DNA of 64,000 nucleotides. It comes from Limosilactobacillus rudii. GTDB lineage: Bacteria > Bacillota > Bacilli > Lactobacillales > Lactobacillaceae. The stretch is taken from NCBI RefSeq assembly GCF_014145455.1, contig NZ_JACIVB010000057.1, positions 62,001-126,000 of the forward strand, in the 5' to 3' direction. Shown piece after piece: positions 10,986-19,509 of this stretch. The notes under the pieces are model-generated. The model searched no databases and had not been told where the DNA came from. It saw nothing but the letters and a program-made list of their open reading frames with translations. How positions within the stretch are numbered: position 1 is the stretch's first letter; each line of letters starts with the position of its first letter. Both the position numbers and the translations under genes were made by a program.

Positions 10986-12356
10986 TTGAAATTAAACATT
11001 CCAGTACATAAAAATGAAGAATACCCTGCTAAAGTAGTTGACCTGACTTATGAGGGGAATGGGGTCGTGAAGATTGATGATTTTCCCGTCTTTGTTCCCA
11101 ATGCATTGCCAGGAGAAGGGATCACAGTAAGGATTACCAAAGTAGCTAGTCATTTTGCCTGGGGGCGGGTGATGGCCTGGCAAAAGAAGAGTCCGGACCG
11201 GGTTGATGTCAAGGATAAGAAGTATATCCAGACGGGGATTGCGCCACTTGGTCACCTCAAATACGATGCTCAATTAAAGTTTAAGCAGCACCAAATTCAG
11301 GAATTATTAGCCAAAGCACACTTAGATGAAATTGAAGTATTGCCAACGATGGGGATGGACAAGCCCTACCATTATCGGAATAAGGCCCAAGTTCCCGTGA
11401 AGACAGTTCGTGGTCAATTAGAGACTGGTTTTTATAAACGTGGCAGTCATACCTTAGTACCAATTGAAAACTTCTATATTCAAGATCCGGTCATTGATAA
11501 GACGATTGTGGTTGTCCGTGATTTATTACGGAAGTACCATGTAACACCGTACGACGAGCGAACTGGCAAAGGTGCTATTCGGACAGTGATGGTGCGTCGG
11601 GGCTATTACAGTCATGAGGTAATGGTTGTTTTGGTTACCAACACCAAACGTTTACCGATGGAAAAGCAAATTGTCGACGGGATTATTGCTGAGGTGCCAG
11701 AAGTAAAGAGCATCGTTCAGAATATCAATGATAAGAAGACTAATCGTTTGCTTGGTGACAAGAATAAAACGCTCTGGGGTGCCGATGAAATTCATGATCA
11801 ATTACTTGGCATTGATTTTGCTATTTCCCCATTATCGTTCTACCAAGTTAATCCGCAACAGACTGAACGTCTTTACCAAACTGCCATTGATAATGCGGGC
11901 TTAGATGGTAGCCAGACAGTTATTGATGCCTATTGTGGAATTGGGACGATCTCATTAGCCGCTGCTAAGCATGCTAAGCAGGTCTACGGGGTTGAAATAG
12001 TTCCCGCAGCGATTGATGATGCTAAGCATAACGCTAAACGGAATGGTATCAAGAATGCTCACTTTGTCGTTGGTAAGGCGGAAGAGCAATTCGCCAAGTG
12101 GCAAGAAGATGGCTTGAAGCCGGATGTTGTAATCGTTGACCCACCACGCAAAGGTCTTGCCGAATCCTTAATTGAAGCGACTGGGAAAATGAAACCAAAG
12201 AAGGTTATTTATGTAAGTTGCAATCCCGCTACCTTAGTTCGTGATATTCAACGATTTGCTGAACAGGGATACCATGTGACGAAACCGATTCAACCAGTGG
12301 ACCAGTTTCCACAAACGACACATGTGGAGAGTATCACAGTACTGTCAAGGAGCTAA
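10986..12356 (+). CDS. rlmD: 23S rRNA (uracil-C5)-methyltransferase RlmD/RlmCD type
   Basis: A SAM-dependent enzyme that methylates C5 of uridine in 23S rRNA. An N-terminal TRAM domain (about 10-70, YPAKVVDLTYEGNGVVKIDD) precedes the methyltransferase fold. That fold shows DAYCGIGTISLAAA (SAM site), DPPRKGL and the catalytic cysteine in VSCNPATLVRD. The only cysteines are in those two motifs, so the [4Fe-4S] ligands of E. coli RlmD are absent, as in Gram-positive RlmCD enzymes that modify two positions. The start is TTG at 10986 with GGAGG seven bases upstream. The stop lies inside the first copy of a 52-base repeat. Confidence 0.93.
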   Translation: MKLNIPVHKNEEYPAKVVDLTYEGNGVVKIDDFPVFVPNALPGEGITVRITKVASHFAWGRVMAWQKKSPDRVDVKDKKYIQTGIAPLGHLKYDAQLKFKQHQIQELLAKAHLDEIEVLPTMGMDKPYHYRNKAQVPVKTVRGQLETGFYKRGSHTLVPIENFYIQDPVIDKTIVVVRDLLRKYHVTPYDERTGKGAIRTVMVRRGYYSHEVMVVLVTNTKRLPMEKQIVDGIIAEVPEVKSIVQNINDKKTNRLLGDKNKTLWGADEIHDQLLGIDFAISPLSFYQVNPQQTERLYQTAIDNAGLDGSQTVIDAYCGIGTISLAAAKHAKQVYGVEIVPAAIDDAKHNAKRNGIKNAHFVVGKAEEQFAKWQEDGLKPDVVIVDPPRKGLAESLIEATGKMKPKKVIYVSCNPATLVRDIQRFAEQGYHVTKPIQPVDQFPQTTHVESITVLSRS

Positions 12357-12452
12357 GCGACGAAGAGAGGATACTCCATGCGATAGCCACCCAAGAATGA
12401 GGAGCATAGCGACGAGTGATTGGAGAGTAGCGAACCGCTGAGAGCGTTACTT
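12349..12452 (+). repeat. Two degenerate tandem units of 52 bases
   Basis: GGAGC..AGCGACGA occurs at 12349-12363 and again at 12401-12415 (13 of 15 identical). Looser similarity continues through GGA.A.T..GCGA. The first unit covers the rlmD stop codon. No coding function is apparent. Confidence 0.5.
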
Positions 12453-12513
12453 TGCTTGAACGGACAGATAAATAGGTGATAAATGCCGGTATGACGGCAT
12501 TCTCGATAGATTG

Positions 12514-12562
12514 AAAGTGTACTAATTTCTTTGTTAATGATTGGAATTGGTACACTTTTCTA
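12514..12562 (+). terminator. Long hairpin, probable rlmD terminator
   Basis: AAAGTGTACTAATTTC (12514-12529) pairs with GAAATTGG-type bases at 12543-12558 in a 16-pair stem with two G-U pairs, ending in TTTTCTATTT. It lies about 160 bases after rlmD. Confidence 0.6.
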
Positions 12563-12850
12563 TTTGGTGCTGTAGGGTTGAGTGGACAGCATGCTGGATT
12601 TTCAGGTTGAGTATGCAAGTGTCTATTTTAGGGAGTTGAGTTAATTAAAATGTTAGAAATGGTGATAAATGTTGGTATAGTGGGATTAATAAGGGGGATA
12701 AAGGCTGACACGATGGAGATAAATACTTGTGTAAAAATAGTTGAATTTTTGCATAGCAGTTGAGTGAACTAAGTTACTAAAGCAAAAACTAGATGTTGTC
12801 CTATTAAGTAGTCTTTATTAAGAAAAATTGTACACTCAACCATGTTCAGG
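12563..12850. other. Non-coding gap with recurring GTTGAGT words
   Basis: No supported gene is seen. GTTGAGT occurs at 12577, 12606 and 12635 (exactly 29 bases apart), again at 12759, and inverted at 12834. GGTGATAAATG is found at 12475 and 12661. A 37-codon frame at 12650-12763 has no well-placed ribosome site. The stretch looks like decayed repeat sequence between convergent genes. Confidence 0.4.
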
Positions 12851-12885
12851 CAAAACAAAAGCATGGTTATCAATGACAACCATGC
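12851..12885 (-). terminator. Terminator of the first DHA2 exporter gene
   Basis: GCATGGTT (12861-12868) and AACCATGC (12878-12885) form a perfect eight-pair stem. Read on the minus strand, it is followed by TTTTGTTTTG. It lies 27 bases past the end of the exporter gene. Confidence 0.8.
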
Positions 12886-12911
12886 GATACTTTAATGACC
12901 ACTGTGTTTTA

Positions 12912-14684
12912 CTAATCGGTTTTGGGGCTACTTAATTCTTTGTCTGTAAATTTGGCAAGCGGGCAAGCAATGAGGGTTATTAATGCAGTTATGTTAAAGA
13001 CCTTTGAGAACGCATGAGCTAACTGATAATTTTTAGCAGATTTAATTTTATTCAAAGCCTGGATTAGCTGTTCACGTTGAGCTAATAGTTTGATTCCTGT
13101 ACCTATTTTAGATTGGCCAGCATTAACTTTAGCAACTGCATTTTTTAATTGTGGGATATTCTCAAGTTGTTGTGTTCCTGTTGTGAGTTTCTGATTTACT
13201 AGATAAAGTTTACGATAGGATGTTCCTTGCCTTGGAATAGGAAGACCGTTTGTAAATTTAGCTGCGCGCTTAATTTTACGTTGCATTATCTGTTGTTTAG
13301 TATGAGTGTTATTGTTGCTATCATTATCAAACATAGCTTCTATTTGTTCCCTTGCTACTTTTTTTACATGACGAGAAAGAACACGCTCGTTAATCTGGTT
13401 ATACGCAACAGTGCGAATATTATTTTTAGCAGTAATTACACTATTATTTAAAATGGTAACTAATAATGCCATTCCCAATGCTTGACCAATATATCGTGCA
13501 GCATTAACTACTCCTGAGCCGATTCCAGTTTTATCAACGGGCAAAAACTTAACTGAAGAAGTCATAGCAATTGCCGTAAAACCAAGTCCAAGTCCAATAA
13601 TAATATTACAACAAACAATAATTGATGAACTAGTACTTGTCTTTAATAACCCTAACATAGCTAAGCCACCCGAAGTGACTATTAAACCAATGCCGACTAA
13701 TAATCTAGAACTGACTACTTTATACATTTTTGTAGCTAATGGCATACCCACTGAAATGGCTAGGGAAGCTGGAATAATTAAATATGCGGAATGAAGTGCT
13801 GAATAGTTTTTAACGTTCTGCAAAAAGTAATTTAAGATAAGTGAAGGTCCAATAATTGCAAAACCAAATACCATATAAATAATACATGAAGAAGTAAAAG
13901 TCTTTTCTCTAAATAATTCTAAGTTAATGATTGGTGACTTTACCTTAAGTTCAGTTAACAATAATAAAACTAGAGTAATACCACTAGTAACAAAACTGAT
14001 TACTATTGTCTTAGACGCCCAGCCATATTCATGGCCTTCTAATAGTCCGAAGCATAGTGACCCCAAAAAGACTGTTAGCAGCACTACACCAAACCAATCA
14101 ACTGATTTTTCAATCGATGTATCATAGGATTCTCCAGTTCCCAACAAGACCATAATAAATGCAATAACGGCAATCGGAACATTAATACCAAAAATCCAGT
14201 GATAGTTTGAATAATTAATTATAAAGCCACCAATGGCAGGGCCTCCTGCTGCTGCCAACGCACTAAATGCACCCATAAATGCGGTAATTTTACTAGTATT
14301 TGCTTTACCAAATAACTCTATTCCCATTGGTAAAACGATTGGTGTTAGGATCGCCCCACCAATTCCTTGAAAGAAGCGATAAATAATTAGTAAATTTAGC
14401 GTTTTAGCTGTCATACAAGCAAATGAAAAACCACCAAATAAAATAATACCAAGTAACATAACTTTCTTTCTTCCAAGAATATCCGCTAACTTAGCAGCTG
14501 TTATGATGAAAGAAGCCATTGCTAAAACATAAATGGTAGCAACCCAACTTGTGTTTGTTAAATTAGTACCTAAATCTTTCATGATATCGGGTAAAGCAAT
14601 GTTTACAATTGTTGCATCAAGTGCCCCCATAAACATAGCTAATATTAATCCAATAAAGCCAATAATTTTCCTCGTCTGTGACAT
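12912..14684 (-). CDS. DHA2 (EmrB/QacA-type) multidrug efflux transporter
   Basis: A 590-residue, about 14-helix major facilitator that should export toxic compounds using the proton gradient. MFALDATIVNIALPDI-like helix 1 (GALDATIVNIALPDIM), GRKKVMLLG in the 2-3 loop and the antiporter motif after helix 4 (GAFSALAAAGGPAIGG) are seen. A roughly 135-residue hydrophilic loop rich in K, Q and N separates the last two helices (about 415-555), far longer than usual. The start is ATG at 14684, with AAGGAG six bases upstream, rather than a codon seven residues earlier. It is divergent from a TetR regulator across two palindromes, the likely control sites. The substrate is unknown. Confidence 0.88.
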   Translation of the reverse strand: MSQTRKIIGFIGLILAMFMGALDATIVNIALPDIMKDLGTNLTNTSWVATIYVLAMASFIITAAKLADILGRKKVMLLGIILFGGFSFACMTAKTLNLLIIYRFFQGIGGAILTPIVLPMGIELFGKANTSKITAFMGAFSALAAAGGPAIGGFIINYSNYHWIFGINVPIAVIAFIMVLLGTGESYDTSIEKSVDWFGVVLLTVFLGSLCFGLLEGHEYGWASKTIVISFVTSGITLVLLLLTELKVKSPIINLELFREKTFTSSCIIYMVFGFAIIGPSLILNYFLQNVKNYSALHSAYLIIPASLAISVGMPLATKMYKVVSSRLLVGIGLIVTSGGLAMLGLLKTSTSSSIIVCCNIIIGLGLGFTAIAMTSSVKFLPVDKTGIGSGVVNAARYIGQALGMALLVTILNNSVITAKNNIRTVAYNQINERVLSRHVKKVAREQIEAMFDNDSNNNTHTKQQIMQRKIKRAAKFTNGLPIPRQGTSYRKLYLVNQKLTTGTQQLENIPQLKNAVAKVNAGQSKIGTGIKLLAQREQLIQALNKIKSAKNYQLAHAFSKVFNITALITLIACPLAKFTDKELSSPKTD

Positions 14685-14697
14685 TTTTTCTCCTTTC

Positions 14698-14743
14698 AAT
14701 GACATGTCATTAGACAGCCTTTATTATTGACACACGTGTGACA
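14698..14743. promoter_or_regulatory. Two palindromic operators between exporter and TetR gene
   Basis: AATGACATGTCATT (14698-14711) is a perfect 14-base palindrome just before the exporter ribosome site. TGACACACGTGTGACA (14728-14743) is a 16-base palindrome with one mismatched pair. Both carry TGACA half-sites. They suit a TetR dimer controlling the divergent genes. Confidence 0.6.
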
Positions 14744-14856
14744 TTAGCCGTAAACTTAATATACTTTGATTTAATTGAATTGGCAATAGCATCAGCGCAT
14801 TCTTAACTATTGCTACATTTATATTGAAAGTGTGTCAAACGAAAGGATAGTAACGG

Positions 14857-15405
14857 ATGGGCAATCGAATGTCACAACAAACACGGCTTAAAATTATTGA
14901 CAGTTTTTTTCACCTATTAGAGCAAAAATCATATGAAGAAATTACGGTAGTTGATATAGTAGAGCAGGCTGGATGTTCAAGAAAAACTTTTTACCGGGCA
15001 TTTTCTGATAAATCGGCTTTGTTAAATCAATATTTAAATAAAATCATGGATGACTGGATTGCGTATGCTCAACAGGCAGCTCCAAGTAGTATTGCTGAGC
15101 TAGTTGATTTGTTATTTATGTTTTGGCAACGCTATAATGAGCGTCTGTCAATTATAGTTAATGCAGATTTATCAGCGGTAGTACTTAATAAGTTTAATCA
15201 GATTTTTCCTGATTACTTTGTTGAGTTCCATCATAATCACCAATATTTATTTAAAACTAAGTTGCTTGATAATAGACAGTTAAAATATAGTGCCCTGCTT
15301 CGTTTAGGCGGGCTTTGGAATGTTTATGCTCAATGGCTACAGTTTCCAGACGAATTAACATTTGATGAACTACGCCAAATGGTTAAGAAAGATTTTGAGG
15401 ATTAG
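14857..15405 (+). CDS. TetR/AcrR family transcriptional regulator
   Basis: A 182-residue repressor with an N-terminal TetR helix-turn-helix (about 8-55: RLKIIDSFFHLLEQKSYEEITVVDIVEQAG, then CSRKTFYRAFSDKSALL). The C-terminal half is a ligand-binding helical domain that is not conserved enough to name a ligand. ATG 14857 follows GAAAGGA at 14841-14847; an alternative ATG is at 14869. It is transcribed away from the DHA2 exporter, the standard layout for a drug-responsive repressor of a pump. The shared intergenic region holds two palindromes. Confidence 0.88.
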   Translation: MGNRMSQQTRLKIIDSFFHLLEQKSYEEITVVDIVEQAGCSRKTFYRAFSDKSALLNQYLNKIMDDWIAYAQQAAPSSIAELVDLLFMFWQRYNERLSIIVNADLSAVVLNKFNQIFPDYFVEFHHNHQYLFKTKLLDNRQLKYSALLRLGGLWNVYAQWLQFPDELTFDELRQMVKKDFED

Positions 15406-15444
15406 TTAACTGTATCTTTTCCTTCTAAGGTACAAAAATACAAT

Positions 15445-17127
15445 TTAATTATTCTTTACTTTTCGCGGAAAAAGCAAACAAGTAAAAATTGAAAGTAGAA
15501 CAAAAATAATTGAATAACTATATAGTTTCGTAAAGGCTTTACCATATTCGTTAATGGAAAAGCTTTTTATTTTTGTGATTGTAGCATTAATATTTTTATT
15601 TATTGCTTTAAGCTTCAAATTTACTTTTGATTTAACTTGAATATAAATTTGTTGTTTAGCCACCTCAGAAATTGAAGTTGGTTGTTTCGTTAATACCTTA
15701 TTATAATTTTCTTGAATAATGCTTTCCCTTTCCGCTTGGCTAAAGTGAGTTTTAGGAGTACTAGTAGAGTTACCAGATAGTGAATTAATAGCTTTTTGAA
15801 TTACGGTGTTCTTCTTAGATTGAGGAATATTTAACGTTGCAACTTCTTCTTTAATGTAGTGGGTCGAATTATTTTTAGCGATAACCAAATTACCATATAG
15901 TCCAGTAACGTAGATAGCGATTGCTAATGAAATTCCAATCTGACGAAGAACCCCGGCCACGCTTTGGGATGCATTTAATAGTGAACCCTTAAAATTTGAA
16001 GCAGCCAGAACAGTAATTGGACCAGCAATAATTCCGTATCCGGTTCCCAGAATTAAACAAGTGATAATAACTAATATTAAATTTTCCATGTTAATTGTGG
16101 CAAGAAGTATAAAGCTAATTGTCATCAATATAAAACCAGTAGCAATAACCATTCGGGCGCCAAGTTTATCAATGATAAAGGCTGCTAATGGAGAGAAAAT
16201 AAAAATCATCCCAGTAATTGGAGTAATCAATAATGCCGCTGTTAGTTCTGTTTTTCCTTGAATTTTTACAAAGTAGGTTGGTAAAACAACTGTTACAGCG
16301 ACAAGAAAAAGATTACTTAAGAGGATTGCAATAGCAGAACCGGTGAATTCACGGTTATGAAAAAGTATTAAGGGAACCATTGGGTGGGTTGATCTATGTT
16401 CACAAACGATAAAGACAAGTAAACTAATCCCTGAAATAGTAAGTAAAGAAAGGATTATTGAACTATGCCATCCCCATACTCTTCCTTGAACTAAACTTAG
16501 TGTGAAGCAAAAAAGAGTAACCATACTCAAGAATGATCCAAGAAAATCAATGGATTCTTTTTGAGTAGTTTCATGTAATTCTAGAGTAAGTAGACAGATG
16601 ATCACAGAAATAATACTTAGAGGAATGTTGATGATAAAGATCCAGCGCCAAGAAAGAAATTGAGTTAAACAACCACCAATTGTTGGACCTAATGCTGCTG
16701 CTAATCCCTGAGTAATTCCTAAAATAGCAATTACTTTTTTTCTTGCGCTAATATCTACAATACTGATACCAATTGTCATGGATAATGGAAATACAAGGGC
16801 TGCACCGATACTTTGCAACGCTCGTCCGATAATTAGTATATTTAGATTATGAGCAGAAGCTGAAATAGTAGAGCCACAGATAAATACTACTAAGCCGATA
16901 ATATAAGTTCTGTTTATTCCAAAACGTTCTGCAATTTTACCGAGTGGGATGGTTAATGAAGCAAATAGGATTGTATAAATATTTAGTGCCCAGGATAAAC
17001 TATTTAGCTGAGCATTCAGACTAGATTGAATAGCTGGTAACGCAACATTCATCACGGTTGTGTCGAGCATACATAAGAAGATACCGATTGACATTGCACA
17101 AATGATAAGAGTATTTTTACTTTTCAT
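15445..17127 (-). CDS. DHA2-type multidrug efflux transporter (second copy)
   Basis: A 560-residue, about 14-helix drug:proton antiporter. Helix 1 carries CMLDTTVMNVALPAI; the 2-3 loop is GKIAERFGINRTYIIG and the antiporter motif is GITQGLAAALGPTIGG. It also has an enlarged hydrophilic loop of about 120 residues (roughly 410-530) between the last two helices. The sequence differs clearly from the pump at 12912, so this is not a recent duplication. The ATG follows AGGACG on the minus strand. It is divergent from a PadR regulator, with a 25-base inverted repeat in its promoter. Substrate unknown. Confidence 0.88.
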   Translation of the reverse strand: MKSKNTLIICAMSIGIFLCMLDTTVMNVALPAIQSSLNAQLNSLSWALNIYTILFASLTIPLGKIAERFGINRTYIIGLVVFICGSTISASAHNLNILIIGRALQSIGAALVFPLSMTIGISIVDISARKKVIAILGITQGLAAALGPTIGGCLTQFLSWRWIFIINIPLSIISVIICLLTLELHETTQKESIDFLGSFLSMVTLFCFTLSLVQGRVWGWHSSIILSLLTISGISLLVFIVCEHRSTHPMVPLILFHNREFTGSAIAILLSNLFLVAVTVVLPTYFVKIQGKTELTAALLITPITGMIFIFSPLAAFIIDKLGARMVIATGFILMTISFILLATINMENLILVIITCLILGTGYGIIAGPITVLAASNFKGSLLNASQSVAGVLRQIGISLAIAIYVTGLYGNLVIAKNNSTHYIKEEVATLNIPQSKKNTVIQKAINSLSGNSTSTPKTHFSQAERESIIQENYNKVLTKQPTSISEVAKQQIYIQVKSKVNLKLKAINKNINATITKIKSFSINEYGKAFTKLYSYSIIFVLLSIFTCLLFPRKVKNN

Positions 17128-17142
17128 GAAATCACGTCCTAA

Positions 17143-17167
17143 TTTATATTAATGTTGTTAATATAAA
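17143..17167. promoter_or_regulatory. Perfect inverted repeat, probable PadR operator
   Basis: TTTATATTAA and TTAATATAAA are perfect ten-base arms separated by TGTTG. The site begins 16 bases before the exporter start and covers its likely -10 region, so a bound PadR dimer would block the pump gene. Confidence 0.7.
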
Positions 17168-17252
17168 ATATATGAATATAGATGTCAAATATATAAATGA
17201 TGAAAATAGCTAACTTGAATGATATGATGAAATAAAAAGGAGGTTAAAGGTA

Positions 17253-17771
17253 ATGAAAGGTAGAGATGTCATTCTTGGAATTCTTCAAAACAAGCCTAGA
17301 ACTGGTTATGAGATTAATGAAATTTTACAAAATCAGATTTCATATTTTTACGATGGAACCTATGGGATGATTTATCCAACACTCAAAAAGTTAGAAAGGG
17401 AAGGGAAGGTAAAGAAAGAAACTATTATTCAAGATGACAAGCCTAATAAAAATATCTTTTCTATTACTGATGAAGGAAAAGAAGAATTGAATGAATACTT
17501 GAATTCTGAGGATATAAGTGAAGTATTTAAGTCAGATTTTTTGATGAAGCTATTTTTTGGTGATAATTTAAGCAAGAAACAAGTTGTTAAATTGATTAAT
17601 AAAGAAATTGAGACTAAAGAAAATCAAATTCAAAGTTTAGAGAGTAGTTTAAAAAAATGGCAATTGCAGGGGATAAGCGATTTACAGAAAATAACAGTAG
17701 GCTATGGATTAGCGCAATATAAAGCAGTCGTTAATTATTTGAAGGTCCAGTTAAAAGCCCTAGAAGATTAG
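17253..17771 (+). CDS. PadR family transcriptional regulator
   Basis: A 172-residue PadR-type winged-helix repressor. The N-terminal domain (1-85) shows ILGILQNKPRTGYEINEIL, the YDGTYGMIYPTLKKLEREGKV recognition region and the wing KNIFSITDEGKEEL. The C-terminal half (about 100-172) is a coiled dimerisation helix bundle of the Vir_act_alpha_C type. AAGGAGG precedes the ATG. It is divergent from the second DHA2 pump and probably controls it through the 25-base inverted repeat, responding to a drug or phenolic compound. Confidence 0.9.
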   Translation: MKGRDVILGILQNKPRTGYEINEILQNQISYFYDGTYGMIYPTLKKLEREGKVKKETIIQDDKPNKNIFSITDEGKEELNEYLNSEDISEVFKSDFLMKLFFGDNLSKKQVVKLINKEIETKENQIQSLESSLKKWQLQGISDLQKITVGYGLAQYKAVVNYLKVQLKALED

Positions 17772-17832
17772 AGAATAAAAACAGTACTCAGCCAAAATAG
17801 CCGAGTACCATATATCTTAACTTTAATTACGT

Positions 17833-17877
17833 CACCATCTTTAAACGTAAACTCCGCGTTGGAAGATGGTGCTTTTT
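17833..17877 (+). terminator. Terminator after the PadR gene
   Basis: CACCATCTT (17833-17841) and AAGATGGTG (17863-17871) form nine perfect pairs, then CTTTTT. A second, weaker hairpin with GTACTC/GAGTAC arms lies just upstream near 17784-17808. Confidence 0.75.
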
Positions 17878-17956
17878 AATTTAGTGTAATCAAACTACAA
17901 ATATTAGTTATTCTTATTGTATAATTAAACAACCAAAATTAAAGGAGGGACAGGCG

Positions 17957-18484
17957 ATGACCCAACTCGAACAAAAAAGGTTTGATCTAGCTGTTAAGCA
18001 AAAAAGAGGGCTGCATTTTATCGTTGCTTCTGTAATAATTTGGCTTGCAATTATATGCATTTATTCATCTGCTATGCCTATCTTAACTAAGAATTTATTT
18101 GTTTTTATTTGTACAGGGATCTTACTACCGCTGGCATGGGTAGTTTCAAAAATACTGAAGATTAACTTCAGTGATAATGAAAATCCTTTATCAAGTTTAG
18201 GTATCTTGTTTTCAGTGAATCAGTTATTGTATTTGTTGATTGCCATGTGGATTTATCCGACTATTCCAGATAAAATGCTGATGGTTATTGCAATGATTTT
18301 TGGTGCGCACTTAATGCCCTTTAGCTGGTTATATAAGTCTAAAGTATACTTACTGTTCTCGATAGTCATTCCGTTTTTTGCGCTATTTATTGGCTTATCG
18401 TTTAGTCCAACTATTTTAGCTATTGGAATGACAATTGTAGAAGCCGTTTTTTGCGGTGCATTAATTATTGAAAATAAAAGTTGA
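17957..18484 (+). CDS. Small polytopic membrane protein, DUF7010-like
   Basis: A 175-residue membrane protein with about five hydrophobic segments and an N-terminal cytoplasmic MTQLEQKRFDLAVKQKRGLHF. The layout and segments such as GAHLMPFSWLYKSKVY fit my memory of the DUF7010 family, whose function is unknown; I hold that assignment loosely. AAAGGAGGGAC precedes the ATG. It stands alone between the PadR gene and the CPBP protease and shows no obvious regulatory site. Confidence 0.65.
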   Translation: MTQLEQKRFDLAVKQKRGLHFIVASVIIWLAIICIYSSAMPILTKNLFVFICTGILLPLAWVVSKILKINFSDNENPLSSLGILFSVNQLLYLLIAMWIYPTIPDKMLMVIAMIFGAHLMPFSWLYKSKVYLLFSIVIPFFALFIGLSFSPTILAIGMTIVEAVFCGALIIENKS

Positions 18485-18600
18485 AATTTATGGAATATGA
18501 TCAGCAATATAAACTTAATTCAGTCAAATAAAGGTATCACAGTATAAGCTCATTAAGGTGTAAAATAACCCTAGATACTATTCAACCGAGGCGAAACCAC

Positions 18601-19371
18601 ATGCGTAAATATGTCAAAGCGCTAATTATGATTATCCTGATTCTAGTGTTAATGATTGTCGGTCAAATCGCACCATTAGCAGCAGCTGATCACCTGAACT
18701 TCTCAGAAAACACGGCAGTTATCATAATGACAATTACTTATCCAATTATTGTGATTGGTGGTGGATGGCTACTAAATCACTTTCTGTTTCATCAATCTTT
18801 GCCCTTGGTATCCAAGTGGCGTTTTCAATGGTGGCCGATTGGTTATGCAGTCTTGGCAGATGCCTTGATTTATCTGTTTTCCTGGATTGCCCAGACTGGT
18901 TTTCATTCATCAGTGACGACAATGAATAATTGGTGGTTACAATTCGCCATGACTGTTGTGAGTGCCCCATTGGTTGAAGAATACATTTTCCGTGGGTATG
19001 TCTTTGGTGCTTTAGATAGCATTTTTAGTCGTTCTATAACAATTTGGTTAACCGCGTTTATTTTTGGCTTGATTCACTTATCATCGCTCGGTAAAGCAGC
19101 GTGGTATAACGCGTTATTTCTTGTAGTTGCCTATACCGCAATGGGAATGTTCTTTACGTTAATTGCTGTTGCGGGTCGTAGTATTTGGGCTAGTTTTACT
19201 GCGCATGTTGTGAACAATTTGTTGATTTATATTATTGGAATTTGGGCCGCAGTTTCCACTTCAACAAGTATGATGTGGCGTAGTTTGACTGGAACTTTGC
19301 TCGGGATGGGGATTGCTGCTTACTTAATCTACTGGTACTTTCTTAGAAATAGAAAATCAATAAAAAGTTAG
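18601..19371 (+). CDS. CPBP (CAAX protease/Abi) intramembrane metalloprotease
   Basis: A 256-residue membrane protein with about seven helices and the three CPBP motifs intact: E126-E127-x3-R131 (LVEEYIFRG), FxxxH with H159 (FGLIHL) and HxxxN with H202 (AHVVNN). These residues coordinate metal and water in the Rce1-like active site. Lactobacillus members are often linked to bacteriocin self-immunity, but no bacteriocin gene is visible here, so its substrate is unknown. The upstream GAGGCGAAACC makes a usable ribosome site. A terminator follows. Confidence 0.88.
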   Translation: MRKYVKALIMIILILVLMIVGQIAPLAAADHLNFSENTAVIIMTITYPIIVIGGGWLLNHFLFHQSLPLVSKWRFQWWPIGYAVLADALIYLFSWIAQTGFHSSVTTMNNWWLQFAMTVVSAPLVEEYIFRGYVFGALDSIFSRSITIWLTAFIFGLIHLSSLGKAAWYNALFLVVAYTAMGMFFTLIAVAGRSIWASFTAHVVNNLLIYIIGIWAAVSTSTSMMWRSLTGTLLGMGIAAYLIYWYFLRNRKSIKS

Positions 19372-19374
19372 AGA

Positions 19375-19408
19375 CTTGCTTGTGAGAATCTACAGGCAAG
19401 CCTTTTTC
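19375..19408 (+). terminator. Terminator after the CPBP protease gene
   Basis: CTTGCTTGT (19375-19383) pairs with ACAGGCAAG (19392-19400), nine pairs including one G-U, followed by CCTTTTTCTT. Confidence 0.75.
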
Positions 19409-19455
19409 TTAAGAAGAGACCTAAAATACGACTTTTTGTAATTTGATTTCAATAA

Positions 19456-19475
19456 TGGTATAGTGTTTTCACACT
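19456..19475 (+). promoter_or_regulatory. Promoter of the TOTE gene with overlapping inverted repeat
   Basis: TGG-TATAGT (-10 at 19459-19464) is an extended -10 element. AGTGT (19462-19466) and ACACT (19471-19475) form an inverted repeat across the start-point region, a possible repressor site. Confidence 0.45.
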
Positions 19476-19509
19476 GTACACTTACAAATAAATTATAAGG
19501 ATTGATTAA

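Noticed and set aside
12334-12618. 94-codon minus-strand frame after rlmD
   Set aside because: It crosses the repeat units and the terminator hairpin and has no ribosome site; it is a by-product of the repeat sequence.
12650-12763. 37-codon frame in the repeat-rich gap
   Set aside because: The nearest GGGAG is 14 bases from the ATG, the frame overlaps repeated words, and the product resembles nothing known.
17784-17808. GTACTC/GAGTAC hairpin as a separate regulatory RNA
   Set aside because: The stem is short with mismatches and lies next to a stronger terminator; nothing further supports it.
18601-19371. CPBP protease as a bacteriocin immunity gene
   Set aside because: No bacteriocin precursor with a double-glycine leader or dedicated peptidase-transporter was seen beside it.
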